The translations under genes were made by a program, and so were the position numbers. A stretch of DNA of 64,000 bases, taken from Planotetraspora thailandica. GTDB lineage: Bacteria; Actinomycetota; Actinomycetes; Streptosporangiales; Streptosporangiaceae. How positions within the stretch are numbered: position 1 is the stretch's first letter; every line of letters begins with the position of its first letter. The notes beneath the pieces were generated by a model, which was given only the letters and a program-made list of their open reading frames with translations, had not been told where the DNA came from and searched no databases. The stretch covers positions 1 through 64,000 of the forward strand of contig NZ_BOOR01000027.1 of the NCBI RefSeq assembly GCF_016863335.1, read 5' to 3'. Shown here piece after piece: positions 35,158 to 44,427 of this stretch.

Positions 35158-35547
35158 TCAGCGGTCAAACCACGCTTTAGCAGAGGGCAGGAGCAACAGA
35201 AGGAGTACGACGACGGGCAGGACCAGGCCGTACATGTTGGGAGGGGGGTCGAGCGCACGTGTGGAGATGTAGGTGAGGGCCATGAGGCACTCAAGTCCAA
35301 GCGCGGCGATCCTGACCCGTCTTCTACGCGAGATCCACTTGCCTGCCCACCAGCCGATCAGCACTGCGATCACAACGCTGAGGCCGAGAACCAGCGATGT
35401 CAGGACATCACCTTTGCCGCCCGACGCCGCCAGCAGAGCGATAAGCAGCACGCCGGACAAGAGTCCCAGCGCCCCTTGGACGATCATGATGAACTGGGCA
35501 CTTTTAACCGCGAGCGACATGCGCTCGTTCTTCTCTGCCTCAGCCAC
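35158..35547 (-). CDS. Small membrane protein, four predicted spans
   Basis: 129 aa. Hydrophobic segments are IMIVQGALGLLSGVLLIALL, LVLGLSVVIAVLIGWWAGKW, IAALGLECLMALTYI and LVLPVVVLLLLLLP, with a basic loop KWISRRRRVR after span 2. No conserved catalytic residue. I recognise no family; many actinomycete genomes carry such short membrane proteins. Isolated gene in the island. Confidence 0.6.
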   Translation of the reverse strand: MAEAEKNERMSLAVKSAQFIMIVQGALGLLSGVLLIALLAASGGKGDVLTSLVLGLSVVIAVLIGWWAGKWISRRRRVRIAALGLECLMALTYISTRALDPPPNMYGLVLPVVVLLLLLLPSAKAWFDR

Positions 35548-35734
35548 AGGACCTCTTGGGGGGCTCGCAGTTTACCTAGGCACTGGGTGTCTGGTCGTGT
35601 GCCTCATAAGGACTGTAATGGTGATCAGAGCCTACTTCCTGCGAGGCTGCGGTCCCGTCCCGGATGTCACCGTGTGGCTGTGACTCGGGCTCTGAACCTC
35701 ATGCCTAGTAAGAACCGCCCCGGAAATACATGCT

Positions 35735-36319
35735 CTAGTGTGGCCGCGGACGGTCGCCGCGCTCATGTGCGACGTCAGACCGGTCGGCAGGCGCCGACCG
35801 CTTGGCTAGAACTCGCAGCCTCTCCAAGCCGGCGAGGACATCAGAGCGATTGCCAGACGCCTTCATCCATCGTGGCAATCGCGCGAACATGGCCATCGTC
35901 GGCCGAGCGACGCCACGCTCACGTAACCGGGCGCCAACGTAGGCCGCCAGCTCGTTGACGTGCTCCTCGTTGTAGGCCCAGAGGATCTGGCCGACACAAC
36001 GGGTCTGAAGCCACAGAGGTCGACGGAAGAACGGGTCCTCAGTGCCTCCCAATACCACGCCGACCAACCCGGCACCCCGCATTTCGGGCGCCCACTCGGC
36101 GACGGTTCCGCACTCCGCGCAAGTCAGACGGCGCGGCCGGTACAACAGCTCACTGAAGTATCTAAGTTCAGGAAGACCCGGCAGGGGAACGACGACGGCA
36201 CAACCGCCGCACGGCGGGCACACTACGAGGATTCGGCCGGCGAACTGAGCCAACCACCGTCCAGGGTCGTGGTGGCGGTCCGGATAGATGCCCGGCTCAA
36301 GCTCCATGGCGGACACCAT
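35735..36319 (-). CDS. Zinc-ribbon-containing hypothetical protein
   Basis: Two CxxC knuckles in the first half, CPPCGGC and CAEC, form a TFIIB-like zinc ribbon (VVCPPCGGCAVV, LTCAECGTVAEW). Helical text follows with LWLQTRCVGQILWAYNEEHV and RLPRWMKASGNR. The frame is open from GTG 36373; ATG 36319 or 36307 is preferred because conserved-looking text begins at ELEPGIYPDRHHDPGRWLAQ. A nucleic-acid or protein-binding role is possible, nothing more specific. Confidence 0.6.
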   Translation of the reverse strand: MVSAMELEPGIYPDRHHDPGRWLAQFAGRILVVCPPCGGCAVVVPLPGLPELRYFSELLYRPRRLTCAECGTVAEWAPEMRGAGLVGVVLGGTEDPFFRRPLWLQTRCVGQILWAYNEEHVNELAAYVGARLRERGVARPTMAMFARLPRWMKASGNRSDVLAGLERLRVLAKRSAPADRSDVAHERGDRPRPH

Positions 36320-36532
36320 GACAAAGCGGCGATCCTGTCTGCAACCAAGTTTGCGTACCCGCGCACAGTTCACCCTGCCTGATCACCCCGTATGCCGTCG
36401 ACCCGCCCGAAGGGGAAGCGGACCCGGCGGCCTTGGTCTGCTCGGCTTGTCCCGGGTCGATGGCCGGCGGGGTGATCAGGCCTCTACCTCAGCCATATAC
36501 GGGCCGGTGAGGGGTGAGCAACCCCTCGGCGA

Positions 36533-36898
36533 TCACCCTGGAGTCGGAGCGCCCCCGCCGGAGGCATGCTCCTTATCCAGGCCTGGCCTTCGAAGCCACG
36601 AGTGGATCAGCTCGACGGCAAGCCAGTGACCGCTAAACGTCGCCATCTGCAGGGGCGTTCCGTAACGGTGGGATGGGGCTAAGGGGTCAGCGCCGCGGGC
36701 GAGAAGGTATGCCGTCACATCTACATGTAGAGGCTCGCCGGTCTGGTGGTGTCCATCGATCTCCCCGTCTATGGCGTGATGCAGCAGTGTCAATCCAGAC
36801 GTATCGGCGTCTTGAACGTCGTGCCCGTTGTTGAGCAGGTCGCGCAGCGTCGGTAAGTCTTCATGTTCGACCGCCAGATGGGCGGGGCTCCACTCCAT
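36533..36898 (-). CDS. Ankyrin-repeat protein
   Basis: 121 aa with about three ankyrin repeats: SPAHLAVEHEDLPTLRDLLN with NGHDVQ, then GLTLLHHAIDGEIDGH with YLLARGADP, then YGTPLQMATFSGHWLAVELI. A cytosolic protein-interaction module, similar to small ankyrin proteins of actinomycetes. No partner is evident. Confidence 0.75.
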   Translation of the reverse strand: MEWSPAHLAVEHEDLPTLRDLLNNGHDVQDADTSGLTLLHHAIDGEIDGHHQTGEPLHVDVTAYLLARGADPLAPSHRYGTPLQMATFSGHWLAVELIHSWLRRPGLDKEHASGGGAPTPG

Positions 36899-37346
36899 TT
36901 GCGGAGTGTGTCATACGCGATTCATGCGGCACGAGCCGCCGGCGGCCGGGACCGGCCCCCAGGCCGCATGCCCGGCCGACGAGCGGGCGGAGGGCCGCGA
37001 GGCGGCGCGCAGCGCCGCCCTTGATCTCTATGAGCGCAATTCGGCAAGCATGAGCCTGGCGACTTGAGCCTAGCGCCACTGCGCTGACATATCGTCGCGT
37101 CCGTACGGGCTCGCGCCTGGAGCTAACCCGTGGCCTCTTGATGATTGCTAAGGAACCAGTTACTACCTCACATCCTGTCTCGGCATCATGCAATGGGGAT
37201 GTCGCTGGCTACTTTCCGAGGGACCGGAGGACCCTTCCGATCGAAGCCATTCAGTAATCTGGGTCTTTGATGCAATTGGGCGGGGTCAGCAGAAGCTGAC
37301 CCCGCCCATTTTCAGGTGTTTCATTCAGTGGTTCGTAGGAGTTCTG
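36899..37346. other. 448-bp intergenic stretch
   Basis: It holds an 8-bp GC hairpin (37001-37008 against 37012-37019) and the strong terminator at 37278-37307. No coding gene is supported. Confidence 0.5.
37278..37307. terminator. Terminator for the secreted phosphoesterase gene
   Basis: A perfect 13-bp inverted repeat (37278-37290 against 37295-37307) with an AGAA/TTCT tetraloop, 40 bp after the phosphoesterase stop on the minus strand. Confidence 0.8.
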
Positions 37347-38990
37347 CTAGTTCTTGCGGTTGCCGTTTCCGTTACCGTGGACCTTTGACTCGGATGCGAC
37401 GGTGCCGTTGGCGGCGAGGGTGAGGCGCATCGCCTGTCCCGGGGGTGCCTTGAAGTCGAACATGTTGTCCAGGTCTCCGGAGGTGGCATCGGCGGAGACA
37501 CCGCCGACCCTTCCGGTGTTCCAGTTGTCCTCGATGAACTTGAGGATGGAGGACTGGGTGGTCAGGGTGTGGTCGATGAAGTTCTTCTTCGCGTAGGGCG
37601 AGATCACCAGGAGCGGCTGGCGGGGGCCGGGGCCGCAGCGGTTGACCTGGCCGCCGATGTCGAGGGTGGCGGCGTTGGTGCAGATTGCGGAGTTGCCGCT
37701 GGCGGCGCTGCCGTTGGTGATGGTGGCGGCGACGTGGTCGTACCAGCCGTCGGAGTCGTCGTAGGCGATCACGATCGCGGTGTCGGCCCAGGCGGGCGAG
37801 GCCTCGATGGCGTTGATTTCCTTGACGAGGGAGATCTGCTCGTCGACCGGGTTGGAGCTGCCGGGGTGTCCGTCCTGGGCGGCCGCGGCCTTCACGAAGG
37901 AGACCGCGGGGAGCTTGTCGGCGGCCAGCGCCTGGTAGAAGTAGCTGACGTCGTAGTTGTGGTTTGCCTGGCCGTCGTGGCCGACCTCGTCGAGCGAGGC
38001 GGGCAGGAGGTGGTGCGGGTTGGAGGTCGACTCGTAGTAGGCGAACGGCGCGTGGTGTGGCACATAGGCGCCGAGCGGGAAGTTCGCGTTCTCCGCGGTG
38101 ATCGGCACCATGGCGCCGCAGACGGCGTAGCCGGTCGGGCTGTCGGCCGCGGTCGTGGTCGGCGTGAAGCCGTCCTCGAACCATCCCCAGCTGACGCCGC
38201 GGGAGTTGAGCAGGTCGCCGATGTTCTTGCCGGTCATCATGGTGAGGTTGCCGGTCTTGGCGTGGTTGCTGTCGGCGCAGTCGTCGTAGAACGGGTCAGG
38301 GTCGCTCGTCACGGTCGTCGTGGTGGTTGAGGTCGGGACCCCGGTGACGGAGTTCACGCTGAGCGCGCCGGAGGTGTTGCCCGAGACCAGGTTGAGAGCG
38401 CCCGGCGTGGACGGGCCGAAGCCGGTGCTGAAGCTGTTGTCGCTCATGGCGTAGTTCTGGGCCAGGGTCCACAGCGCGGTCACGGTGTTGCCGTCATAGT
38501 AGTCCATGACGATTCCGTCGGTGCCGTAGAGGGTGGACGGGCTGCAACTGCTGGTCTCGGTCTCCTCGACGAAGCGGTCCATCAGGCCGCCATCGAAGGC
38601 CTTCTGCTCACTGCCGTAGGAGTGGGACTGGTCGCAAGTGAGCGCGTGCGCCGCGTCGAGACGCTGCGGGTTGAACGCGTTCGGGTTGTTGGTGAGCAGG
38701 TCCGGGTGGGAGATGTAGTTGTTCGGGATCGGCGTTCCCGTCTTGGCGGTGAACGTGGTGCCGTCGGTGTTCGCCGCATGCGGGTAGGTGCCGAAGTAGT
38801 GGTCGAAGGAGTTGTTCTCGTCGTAGATCACCACGACGTGCTTGATCGGGGTCGCAGTCTTGGCGGAATTGTCGGCCTTCGGTGCGGCGTTGGCTGACGT
38901 GCCGAGGTTAGCGACGCCGAACACGGTCGCGGCCACGGCGGCAACCGACGCGGCCGCGACGGCGGCGCGTTTGTAACCGATGGAGCGCAT
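37347..38990 (-). CDS. Secreted phosphoesterase-family protein (phospholipase C / acid phosphatase type)
   Basis: 547 aa with an N-terminal signal peptide (YKRAAVAAASVAAVAATVFG ... ANAA). The phosphoesterase fold begins with KHVVVIYDENNSFDHYFGTY, where E-N-N-S-F-D-H carries the metal and nucleophile residues. It continues with SDNSFSTGFGPSTPGALNLV and, late, IVIAYDDSDGWYDHVAA and PLLVISPYAKKNFIDHTLT, all hallmarks of the PlcC/AcpA family that hydrolyses phosphodiesters or phosphomonoesters. Conserved Cys (TCDQSHSYGSEQ, SSCSP, CGPGPRQP) may form disulfides. Many Asn/Thr suggest a phosphate-scavenging exoenzyme. Gene stands alone. Confidence 0.85.
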   Translation of the reverse strand: MRSIGYKRAAVAAASVAAVAATVFGVANLGTSANAAPKADNSAKTATPIKHVVVIYDENNSFDHYFGTYPHAANTDGTTFTAKTGTPIPNNYISHPDLLTNNPNAFNPQRLDAAHALTCDQSHSYGSEQKAFDGGLMDRFVEETETSSCSPSTLYGTDGIVMDYYDGNTVTALWTLAQNYAMSDNSFSTGFGPSTPGALNLVSGNTSGALSVNSVTGVPTSTTTTTVTSDPDPFYDDCADSNHAKTGNLTMMTGKNIGDLLNSRGVSWGWFEDGFTPTTTAADSPTGYAVCGAMVPITAENANFPLGAYVPHHAPFAYYESTSNPHHLLPASLDEVGHDGQANHNYDVSYFYQALAADKLPAVSFVKAAAAQDGHPGSSNPVDEQISLVKEINAIEASPAWADTAIVIAYDDSDGWYDHVAATITNGSAASGNSAICTNAATLDIGGQVNRCGPGPRQPLLVISPYAKKNFIDHTLTTQSSILKFIEDNWNTGRVGGVSADATSGDLDNMFDFKAPPGQAMRLTLAANGTVASESKVHGNGNGNRKN

Positions 38991-39040
38991 TGCATGGTGC
39001 CTTTCGGGTTTTCCTTTTGGTGGGTACTTTCGCGGGCCGG

Positions 39041-40327
39041 TCAGTTCATCAGGGTGCGGCCGAGCCAGTCGTTGGAGTCGCGGGCACCGGGCAGCGCGAA
39101 GTAGTAGCCGCCGCCGAACGGGGAGATGTAGTCGGTCAGGGCTTCATCGACCAGCCGCTGCTGCACGGCGGCGAACTGCCGCTTGATGTCTTGGTTGAAG
39201 GTCGTGAAGATGAGGCCCATGTCGAGCTGGCCGTTGGTGTCGGTGCCGGCGTTGTAGTTGTAGCCGCGACGCAGCAGCCGCGAAGAGTCGGTCGCGGGCG
39301 TACGCGGGTTGGCGAGCCGGATGTGGGCGCCGGTGGGGATCGCGTCACCGTTCGGGTCGTTGAGGTAGTCCGGAGTGTCCGTCTCGTTGACTCCGGTCAG
39401 GGGCGCGCCGACGTCGCGGGAGCGGCCGATCATGTTCTCCTGCTCGCGCAGCGAAACCCGGTCCCAGAACTCGACCAGCATGCGGATGAGCCGGACGACG
39501 TGGTAGCTGCCGCCCGCGGTCCAGGCGGGTTCGCTGCCGTCGGTCGCGGCCCAGACCAGCCGTGCCATCTCGGCCGGGTCGTGGATGTTCGGGTTCGCGG
39601 TGCCGTCCTTGAACCCCATCAGGTTGCGGGGTGTTCCGGTCGGGCGAGGCGGGGAGATGAACCCGTCGGTCCGCCACCGGACAGCCATGCCGCCGCGGGT
39701 GGCGCGGGTGATGTCGCGCATGGCGTGGATCACGGTGTCGGCATGGTCGGCGCGCAGCTGCAGCAGGAGGTCCCCGTCACACATGTCGCGGCGCAGCGCG
39801 TCGTTCGGGAAGTCCGGCATCGTCACCAGCCGGGCCGGTTTCCGATCCGCCAACCCGTAACGGTCATCGAACAGGCTCGCGCCCACCGACAGCGTCACGG
39901 TCAGACCATCCGGGCTAATGTCGGGCCCCACGACGCCAGAGTCCGACGGCGGCGCGGTGATGCCGACCGACGGCGGCGCACCACCAGCAGCCAGAAACCG
40001 TGCCCGGCTAGTGACCGCCTGGAACAGCTCGGACAGCTCGGCACGATCGGCTGCGGTGACATCGAGCGCCAGGAATGCCGCTGCGGCTTGGGGCGGAGTG
40101 AGCACACCCTGTTGGTGCTCGCCGTAGAAGGCGAACCGCCCACCGGTAGGCGCGGCCGACGAGTCCGCAGCCGATGGCGCTGCGTCGGCGTGAACGGCCG
40201 CCGCACCTATCCCCGCGCCGAGGGCGGCGGTGCCGAGGCTCGCGCCGACCGCGCCCAAGAACCCACGCCGGCCCACCATCCGCGTGGGGCCGTTTCCGCC
40301 CGTGCTGGCGTTCCGGTTCTGGGTCAC
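39041..40327 (-). CDS. efeB: Tat-exported Dyp-type heme peroxidase / deferrochelatase EfeB
   Basis: 428 aa from GTG 40327, which overlaps the EfeO stop as GTGA. A twin-arginine signal [14 protein letters not shown] precedes the Dyp fold: FYGEHQQGV near the start, the GxxDG motif in [12 protein letters not shown] (catalytic Asp), RTDGF, and the heme-proximal His in [10 protein letters not shown] followed by [10 protein letters not shown]. The C-terminus [20 protein letters not shown] matches the family. EfeB extracts or oxidises iron for the EfeUOB system. Confidence 0.9.
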   Translation of the reverse strand: MTQNRNASTGGNGPTRMVGRRGFLGAVGASLGTAALGAGIGAAAVHADAAPSAADSSAAPTGGRFAFYGEHQQGVLTPPQAAAAFLALDVTAADRAELSELFQAVTSRARFLAAGGAPPSVGITAPPSDSGVVGPDISPDGLTVTLSVGASLFDDRYGLADRKPARLVTMPDFPNDALRRDMCDGDLLLQLRADHADTVIHAMRDITRATRGGMAVRWRTDGFISPPRPTGTPRNLMGFKDGTANPNIHDPAEMARLVWAATDGSEPAWTAGGSYHVVRLIRMLVEFWDRVSLREQENMIGRSRDVGAPLTGVNETDTPDYLNDPNGDAIPTGAHIRLANPRTPATDSSRLLRRGYNYNAGTDTNGQLDMGLIFTTFNQDIKRQFAAVQQRLVDEALTDYISPFGGGYYFALPGARDSNDWLGRTLMN

Positions 40328-41550
40328 TGGTCGGCCACCCTCGGGTCGGTGACCGCGGCGATGGGGGCGAGCAACTCCACGGTGCGCTCCAAGTCGGCGT
40401 CGAGCGCTTCGCGCTGGGCGCGGTCCAGCGAATCCAACGCCCGCCAGGTACCGCCGGTCTTGTAGGAGGCGACCAAGGTCGCGGTGCGGGCCAGCCACGC
40501 GTCCGCGTCGCTCAGCCCGGCGTAGCGGGATGTCACGAGGGGGCGGATCGGGTCGAGCACCGCGCGGGTCGCCTCGATATCGGCCGCAATCACCGCCAAC
40601 CCGGTGTGCGAACCGGCGTCGTCGGCACCAGTGAGGGTGAACTGGATCGCGTCTTCCAAGATCTCATGCGAACGCAGACCGAGATCGATGGCGTTCACCG
40701 GCGTCTTGGCCAGCGTCGCCGTTAACGATCCGATGTCGGTGATGAGCCGCGAGGCGACCGGCGCGGCGTCGGCGATCGGTCGATCGCTCCACAACAGCGC
40801 CTCGATCTTGCGCAGCCCGTGCAGATCGGAGTCCTCCAGCGCCGAGCTACCGGCGGCTGGATCACCATCAATAGCGTCGGCCAGATCCCCGAACGCCCCG
40901 TAGGCCGCACCGAGGCGCGAGTAGTCCTGCTGGGCCGTCAGCCAAGCCGCCTGTGAGACAGCACGGTCGCCACTCACAATCGCTGTGTCGAGTCGTTGTG
41001 CGTCGCTCGCCAGTCCCTTGATACGGGAGCCGACCCACTCGTTGTAAGTGTGAGCGGCGGGAAGCAAATCCGCTCGGGTCACCACCTCGATGCCAGGAGT
41101 CGGGACAAGCCCAGCCGGGGAATCACGCACCGTCACCACCGGCCCGGCGATCGGATCGTTACCAGCCGGCATACACACGAACCGGTACCGGCCGTCGGCG
41201 AGAGTGACCCGCAGGTGGTAGACCGTGCTCGGGCCCAGACCCTCAGCCTCGGCATACACCTTCCGGTCATCGGCCCCTTCGAGGTAGACCGCTTCACCGG
41301 CGACGGTGGAATTCGACACCGCGAAATCGAACGCGCCGCCGGTGGCCGGACCCGACCAGCCGTCACCACATGCATCGAAGCCGTTCACCACCGCTATCGC
41401 GCCCGCCGAAGGCGAAGAGGATTCCCGACTTAAACCGAAGGTCCGCGACGCGAACACCGCACTCACTGCAATAAGCGCGGCCGCAACGATCATGGCCACA
41501 ACCACCAACAGCCGCCGCCCGCCGGGCACGACAAGAACGGAAGAACGCAC
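40324..41550 (-). CDS. efeO: Iron-uptake periplasmic-type protein EfeO (cupredoxin plus imelysin M75 domain)
   Basis: 408 aa. An N-terminal membrane anchor or signal ([20 protein letters not shown]) is followed by a cupredoxin-like domain (about 50-145: [32 protein letters not shown]) and the imelysin/M75 domain (about 160-400). The HxxE-like element appears as [13 protein letters not shown], and [16 protein letters not shown] is the second conserved helix. Binds Fe(II) for the Efe system. Followed by efeB with translational coupling; no efeU permease gene is adjacent. Confidence 0.85.
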   Translation of the reverse strand: MRSSVLVVPGGRRLLVVVAMIVAAALIAVSAVFASRTFGLSRESSSPSAGAIAVVNGFDACGDGWSGPATGGAFDFAVSNSTVAGEAVYLEGADDRKVYAEAEGLGPSTVYHLRVTLADGRYRFVCMPAGNDPIAGPVVTVRDSPAGLVPTPGIEVVTRADLLPAAHTYNEWVGSRIKGLASDAQRLDTAIVSGDRAVSQAAWLTAQQDYSRLGAAYGAFGDLADAIDGDPAAGSSALEDSDLHGLRKIEALLWSDRPIADAAPVASRLITDIGSLTATLAKTPVNAIDLGLRSHEILEDAIQFTLTGADDAGSHTGLAVIAADIEATRAVLDPIRPLVTSRYAGLSDADAWLARTATLVASYKTGGTWRALDSLDRAQREALDADLERTVELLAPIAAVTDPRVADQ

Positions 41551-41647
41551 GGCAAGGGCTCGCAGGGTAGACAGCGGTTAACGAACTGAACTTAAGGCCA
41601 CGCTTGGCAGCACAGTCGTTTGACGCAAGAGTTTTCCCACGAGATTC

Positions 41648-42067
41648 ATGCTCAGTTCAGCGACACCGCTCAGATTGTCAACAGATGTTCATCCGGGCGT
41701 TATCTCGGCTGCTCAGCCTCGTGACGTACTTCACAGTTGTTTACCCTTGGTCTTGTTCTCAAGCCAATCCGATGGCCTGGTTCGGATTGCGGATGATGTT
41801 GTTTTTGAGAAAGAAATATCTACTGAATTGCTTCGGGGGCGGTTAGGGTCCATCACGGGCGGGTTGGCTGCAATATCCGAACTACAAAATGATCCAACCG
41901 TTGATAATTTGACGTTGGGCTGCATTATTCGTGATGCCTGTAACGCCGAATGGGGCGACGCAACGATCGAATTGGCCGGAAAGCACTTTCGTGGTTGGGC
42001 AAAGAGGGATGGAATCGTAGTTCGAAGAGCGAGGGAAGCACAAGACGCGAGAGATCGCCTGTTCTAG
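41648..42067 (+). CDS. Hypothetical protein, atypical composition
   Basis: Up to 139 aa. The stretch SDGLVRIADDVVFEKEISTE through LTLGCIIRDACNAEWGDATI reads like a folded domain, with regular hydrophobic spacing, but I recognise no family. The region is clearly poorer in GC than its neighbours. The first 35 residues look less coding-like, and the true start may be internal or lost. It could be a 5'-truncated relic. It is convergent with the TetR gene, with 19 bp between the stops. Confidence 0.4.
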   Translation: MLSSATPLRLSTDVHPGVISAAQPRDVLHSCLPLVLFSSQSDGLVRIADDVVFEKEISTELLRGRLGSITGGLAAISELQNDPTVDNLTLGCIIRDACNAEWGDATIELAGKHFRGWAKRDGIVVRRAREAQDARDRLF

Positions 42068-42086
42068 GGTCTGTTTCAAAAGTGGT

Positions 42087-42638
42087 TTAGGGGCGTAGAC
42101 CGTCGAGGAGTCGGGCGACGGTGCGGTGACGAAGATCGGGCGCCCATCCGGCGGCCAGTGCGCCGTGGCAGGCGGCGGTGAGCAGTGCGATGACTTCATC
42201 GAGTTGCACCTCAGCGCGGACAGTACCCGCCTCCCGGGCTCGCGCAAGCAGGGCGTCGAGAGCCTCGCCAAGGCCCGCGACCTGGCGGTCGACGCCCACG
42301 TCCGTCCCGCCGGCGGCGAGAAGATGGACCACTGTGCGGGCGCTAGCCGCGCGCTCGACGACTTCGGCGAAGAACGTGAGCAGCGCGGTGGGGTCGCCCC
42401 CGGCGGCAAGTGTCTCGGCCTGCGTGGCGAGTCGGCCCTGCAGTTCCTTCATGATCGCGGCGAGCAGGTCGGCCTTGGTGGGGAAGTGCCGGAAAACAGT
42501 GCCGACGGCGACGCCCGCACAACGCGCGACCTCCTCGGTCGATGCGGACGTGCCGTGCTTGTCGAAGACCTCGGCGGCGGCGGCGAGGATGCGGGCCCGG
42601 TTGCGGCGGGCGTCGGCGCGAAGGGGCGGCTCAGGCAC
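42087..42638 (-). CDS. TetR-family transcriptional repressor
   Basis: 183 aa from GTG 42638 (GGAG 6 nt upstream). The frame is open to an ATG at 42677, but that lies inside the operator. The HTH is RILAAAAEVFDKHGTSASTE, with VAVGTVFRHFPTKADLLAAI. The C-terminal ligand domain (PTALLTFFAEVVERA, VIALLTAACHGALAAGW) fits TetR subfamily with SBP-type helices. It is divergent from the SnoaL-like gene, and two identical-type operators lie between them. Confidence 0.88.
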   Translation of the reverse strand: MPEPPLRADARRNRARILAAAAEVFDKHGTSASTEEVARCAGVAVGTVFRHFPTKADLLAAIMKELQGRLATQAETLAAGGDPTALLTFFAEVVERAASARTVVHLLAAGGTDVGVDRQVAGLGEALDALLARAREAGTVRAEVQLDEVIALLTAACHGALAAGWAPDLRHRTVARLLDGLRP

Positions 42639-42661
42639 GGTGGGCTCCGGACATTGACAAC

Positions 42662-42677
42662 ATGAGTGGCAACTCAT
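42662..42677. promoter_or_regulatory. TetR operator copy 1
   Basis: ATGAGTGGCAACTCAT, a 16-bp site with 6-bp perfect arms (ATGAGT/ACTCAT), immediately upstream of the TetR start. Confidence 0.7.
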
Positions 42678-42695
42678 AATTTGGGCTGCAGGATC

Positions 42696-42711
42696 GTGAG
42701 TGACAACTCAT
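42696..42711. promoter_or_regulatory. TetR operator copy 2
   Basis: GTGAGTGACAACTCAT, 14 of 16 bases equal to copy 1. The 34-bp centre spacing is about three helical turns. It lies 15 bp upstream of the SnoaL-like start, so binding would block both genes. Confidence 0.7.
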
Positions 42712-42725
42712 GTTAGGAGTGTACG

Positions 42726-43160
42726 GTGACTGGAGTGGACCAAAGGGCGCTGGCAGGGCCGCGCGAGGCGTTCGAACGATTCCGGGACTACCTGCTGGCG
42801 GGGACATCGGCCGGGCTGGAGAGGTTCCTCGCCGACGACGGCGTGGTCGAGAGCCCGTTTGCCCCGTCCGGTGTGCCGCGGCGGGTCGAGGGACGGGAGG
42901 CGTTCGCCGCCAGGGCCGTCCCGCAGCGGGAGGCGCTTCGGGGACGCATCCGGTTTACCGCCGTGCGCAATGTGGTCGTCCACGAGACGACTGACCCGCA
43001 GGTCGCCGTCGTTGAGTACGAGGTGGAGGCGGTCCGCGAGGCCGACGGCTTGCGTGCCGCAGCCCCATTCGTGGTGGTGGTGCGGGTCCGGGACGGGCGC
43101 GTCGCACTGTGGCGCGAGTACCAGAATCCCGCAGCGATGGCCCTACTCGCGGCGGAGTGA
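42726..43160 (+). CDS. SnoaL/NTF2-like protein controlled by the TetR repressor
   Basis: 144 aa from GTG 42726 with AGGAG 6 nt upstream. The alpha+beta cone fold is visible as AFERFRDYLLAGTSAGLERF, DDGVVESPFAPSGVP, RRVEGREAFAARAVP and VVVVRVRDGRVALWREYQNP. Such small proteins act as isomerases, hydratases or ligand carriers; the pocket residues cannot be assigned. Probably induced when the TetR protein binds its ligand. Confidence 0.8.
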   Translation: MTGVDQRALAGPREAFERFRDYLLAGTSAGLERFLADDGVVESPFAPSGVPRRVEGREAFAARAVPQREALRGRIRFTAVRNVVVHETTDPQVAVVEYEVEAVREADGLRAAAPFVVVVRVRDGRVALWREYQNPAAMALLAAE

Positions 43161-43228
43161 TCGATCGGGCCTTGTGCACGCCTGTGCTGTGATCTATCGC
43201 CGACTTGGGCGCGTGCTGAATGCGCCGA

Positions 43229-44160
43229 TCACAGCCACTCGTTGATGGCCGCGACGAGGACGGTCGCCTCGTAGCGGACGGCGAGTTTGTCGAAGCGGGT
43301 GGCCACGGCCCGGTTGCGCTTGAGGCGGCCGATGCCGCACTCCACGGCATGCCGCTGCTTATACAGGTGCAGGTCAAAGGCCGGTGGCCGGCCGCCCATG
43401 GACCCCTTCTTGCGCCGGTTCGCCGCCTGATCCGCCTTGATCGGGATCGTGGCCTTGATCCCGCGACGGCGTAGATACCGCCGGTTGGCCGCCGAGGTGT
43501 AGGCCTTGTCGGCCAGCACCCGGTCCGGGCGGGTCCGCGGCCGGCCACCGCCTGGGCGCGGCACCCGGATACCGTCCAAGACTGTGATGAACTGCGGGCT
43601 GTCGCCACGCTGTCCCGCGGTCAGCACCAGCGACAACGGCTTTTGCCCCTGCTCGCAAGTCAGATGCAGCTTGGTGGTCAGCCCGCCGCGCGAGCGGCCC
43701 AGCGCATGATCGGCCGGTTCGATCCGCACGCCGCCCGGTGGCTCGGCCTGCAGGTCCCCCTTTTCCGGGCACCGGCTGCGTGCTGGTGCGCCCGGGCGAT
43801 CGTGGAGTCGACGCTGACATCCCAGGTGATCAGACCGGCCGCGTCGGCGCGGGCCTGCAAGGCGGTCAAGATCTGCTGCCGGACGCCGCGGCGTTGCCAC
43901 CGCCGGAACAGGCCGTAGACCGTTTGCCAGGGTCCGTACCGCTCGGGCACGTTCCGCCAGGGCGAGCCCACCCGGGTTCGCCACCGGATGCCGTCGATGA
44001 GCTGCCGTTTAGTCCAGATCGGCGGGCGTCCGGGCACGCGACCTTTAGGCAGCAGCGGTTCCAGCAGCGCCCACTGCGCGTCGGTCAGGTCGGCCCGCCC
44101 CGTCACCGTTAAGGTGGCCACGAGGTCTCCGGGGGATGGTCGTCTTGGTCGATGAACCAT
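43229..44160 (-). mobile_element. IS5-family transposase, two frames joined by -1 frameshift
   Basis: The first frame (44160 to about 43764) holds the N-terminal part: [39 protein letters not shown] and the first catalytic Asp in [14 protein letters not shown]. The second frame (to 43229) continues with [14 protein letters not shown], the second Asp in [14 protein letters not shown] and the Glu in [20 protein letters not shown]. All three DDE residues are present, so a frameshifted product would be complete. Terminal inverted repeats could not be fixed by eye. It sits directly upstream of the integrase remnant and probably cut that gene. Confidence 0.8.
43756..43764 (-). promoter_or_regulatory. 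Slippery site for -1 ribosomal frameshifting
   Basis: The minus strand has AAAAGGGGG exactly where the two transposase frames must join (codons aaa-agg-ggg in the first frame, aag-ggg-gac in the second). The second frame is -1 to the first, which is consistent with A/G-run slippage known in IS5-type elements. Confidence 0.6.
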
Positions 44161-44240
44161 CTATCGGAGACGTCGTCGTTTAGCGATCAGCGACACACCA
44201 GAACTTGCGGATCACGACGACCGCGCCGCTTATGCTCTCC

Positions 44241-44427
44241 TGAGATAGCGGCCCGGCCGTACGATCTCCGGCATGCGGCCGTCTCGCTCTGGTTGAACGC
44301 AGGGGTGCACGCACCGGAAGCGGCAGAGCGGGCTGGCCATGGCATAGATGTGATGCTCCGCGTTTACGCCAAGTGCATCGATGGCCAACGCGAAGTCGCC
44401 AACCAGCGGATCGAAGGCGCTAGCAAC
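44241..44427 (+). pseudogene. C-terminal remnant of a tyrosine site-specific integrase
   Basis: About 62 codons: RPYDLRHAAVSLWLNAGVHA, PEAAERAGHGIDVMLRVYAK, CIDGQREVANQRIEGA. These contain the catalytic Arg-x-x-His (LRHAAVS), the second His/Arg region (AGH) and the nucleophile Tyr (VYAK) of actinomycete integrases. The N-terminal two thirds are gone, replaced by the IS5-family element. Its place next to the intact tRNA-Arg is that of an integrase at its att site. Confidence 0.75.
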
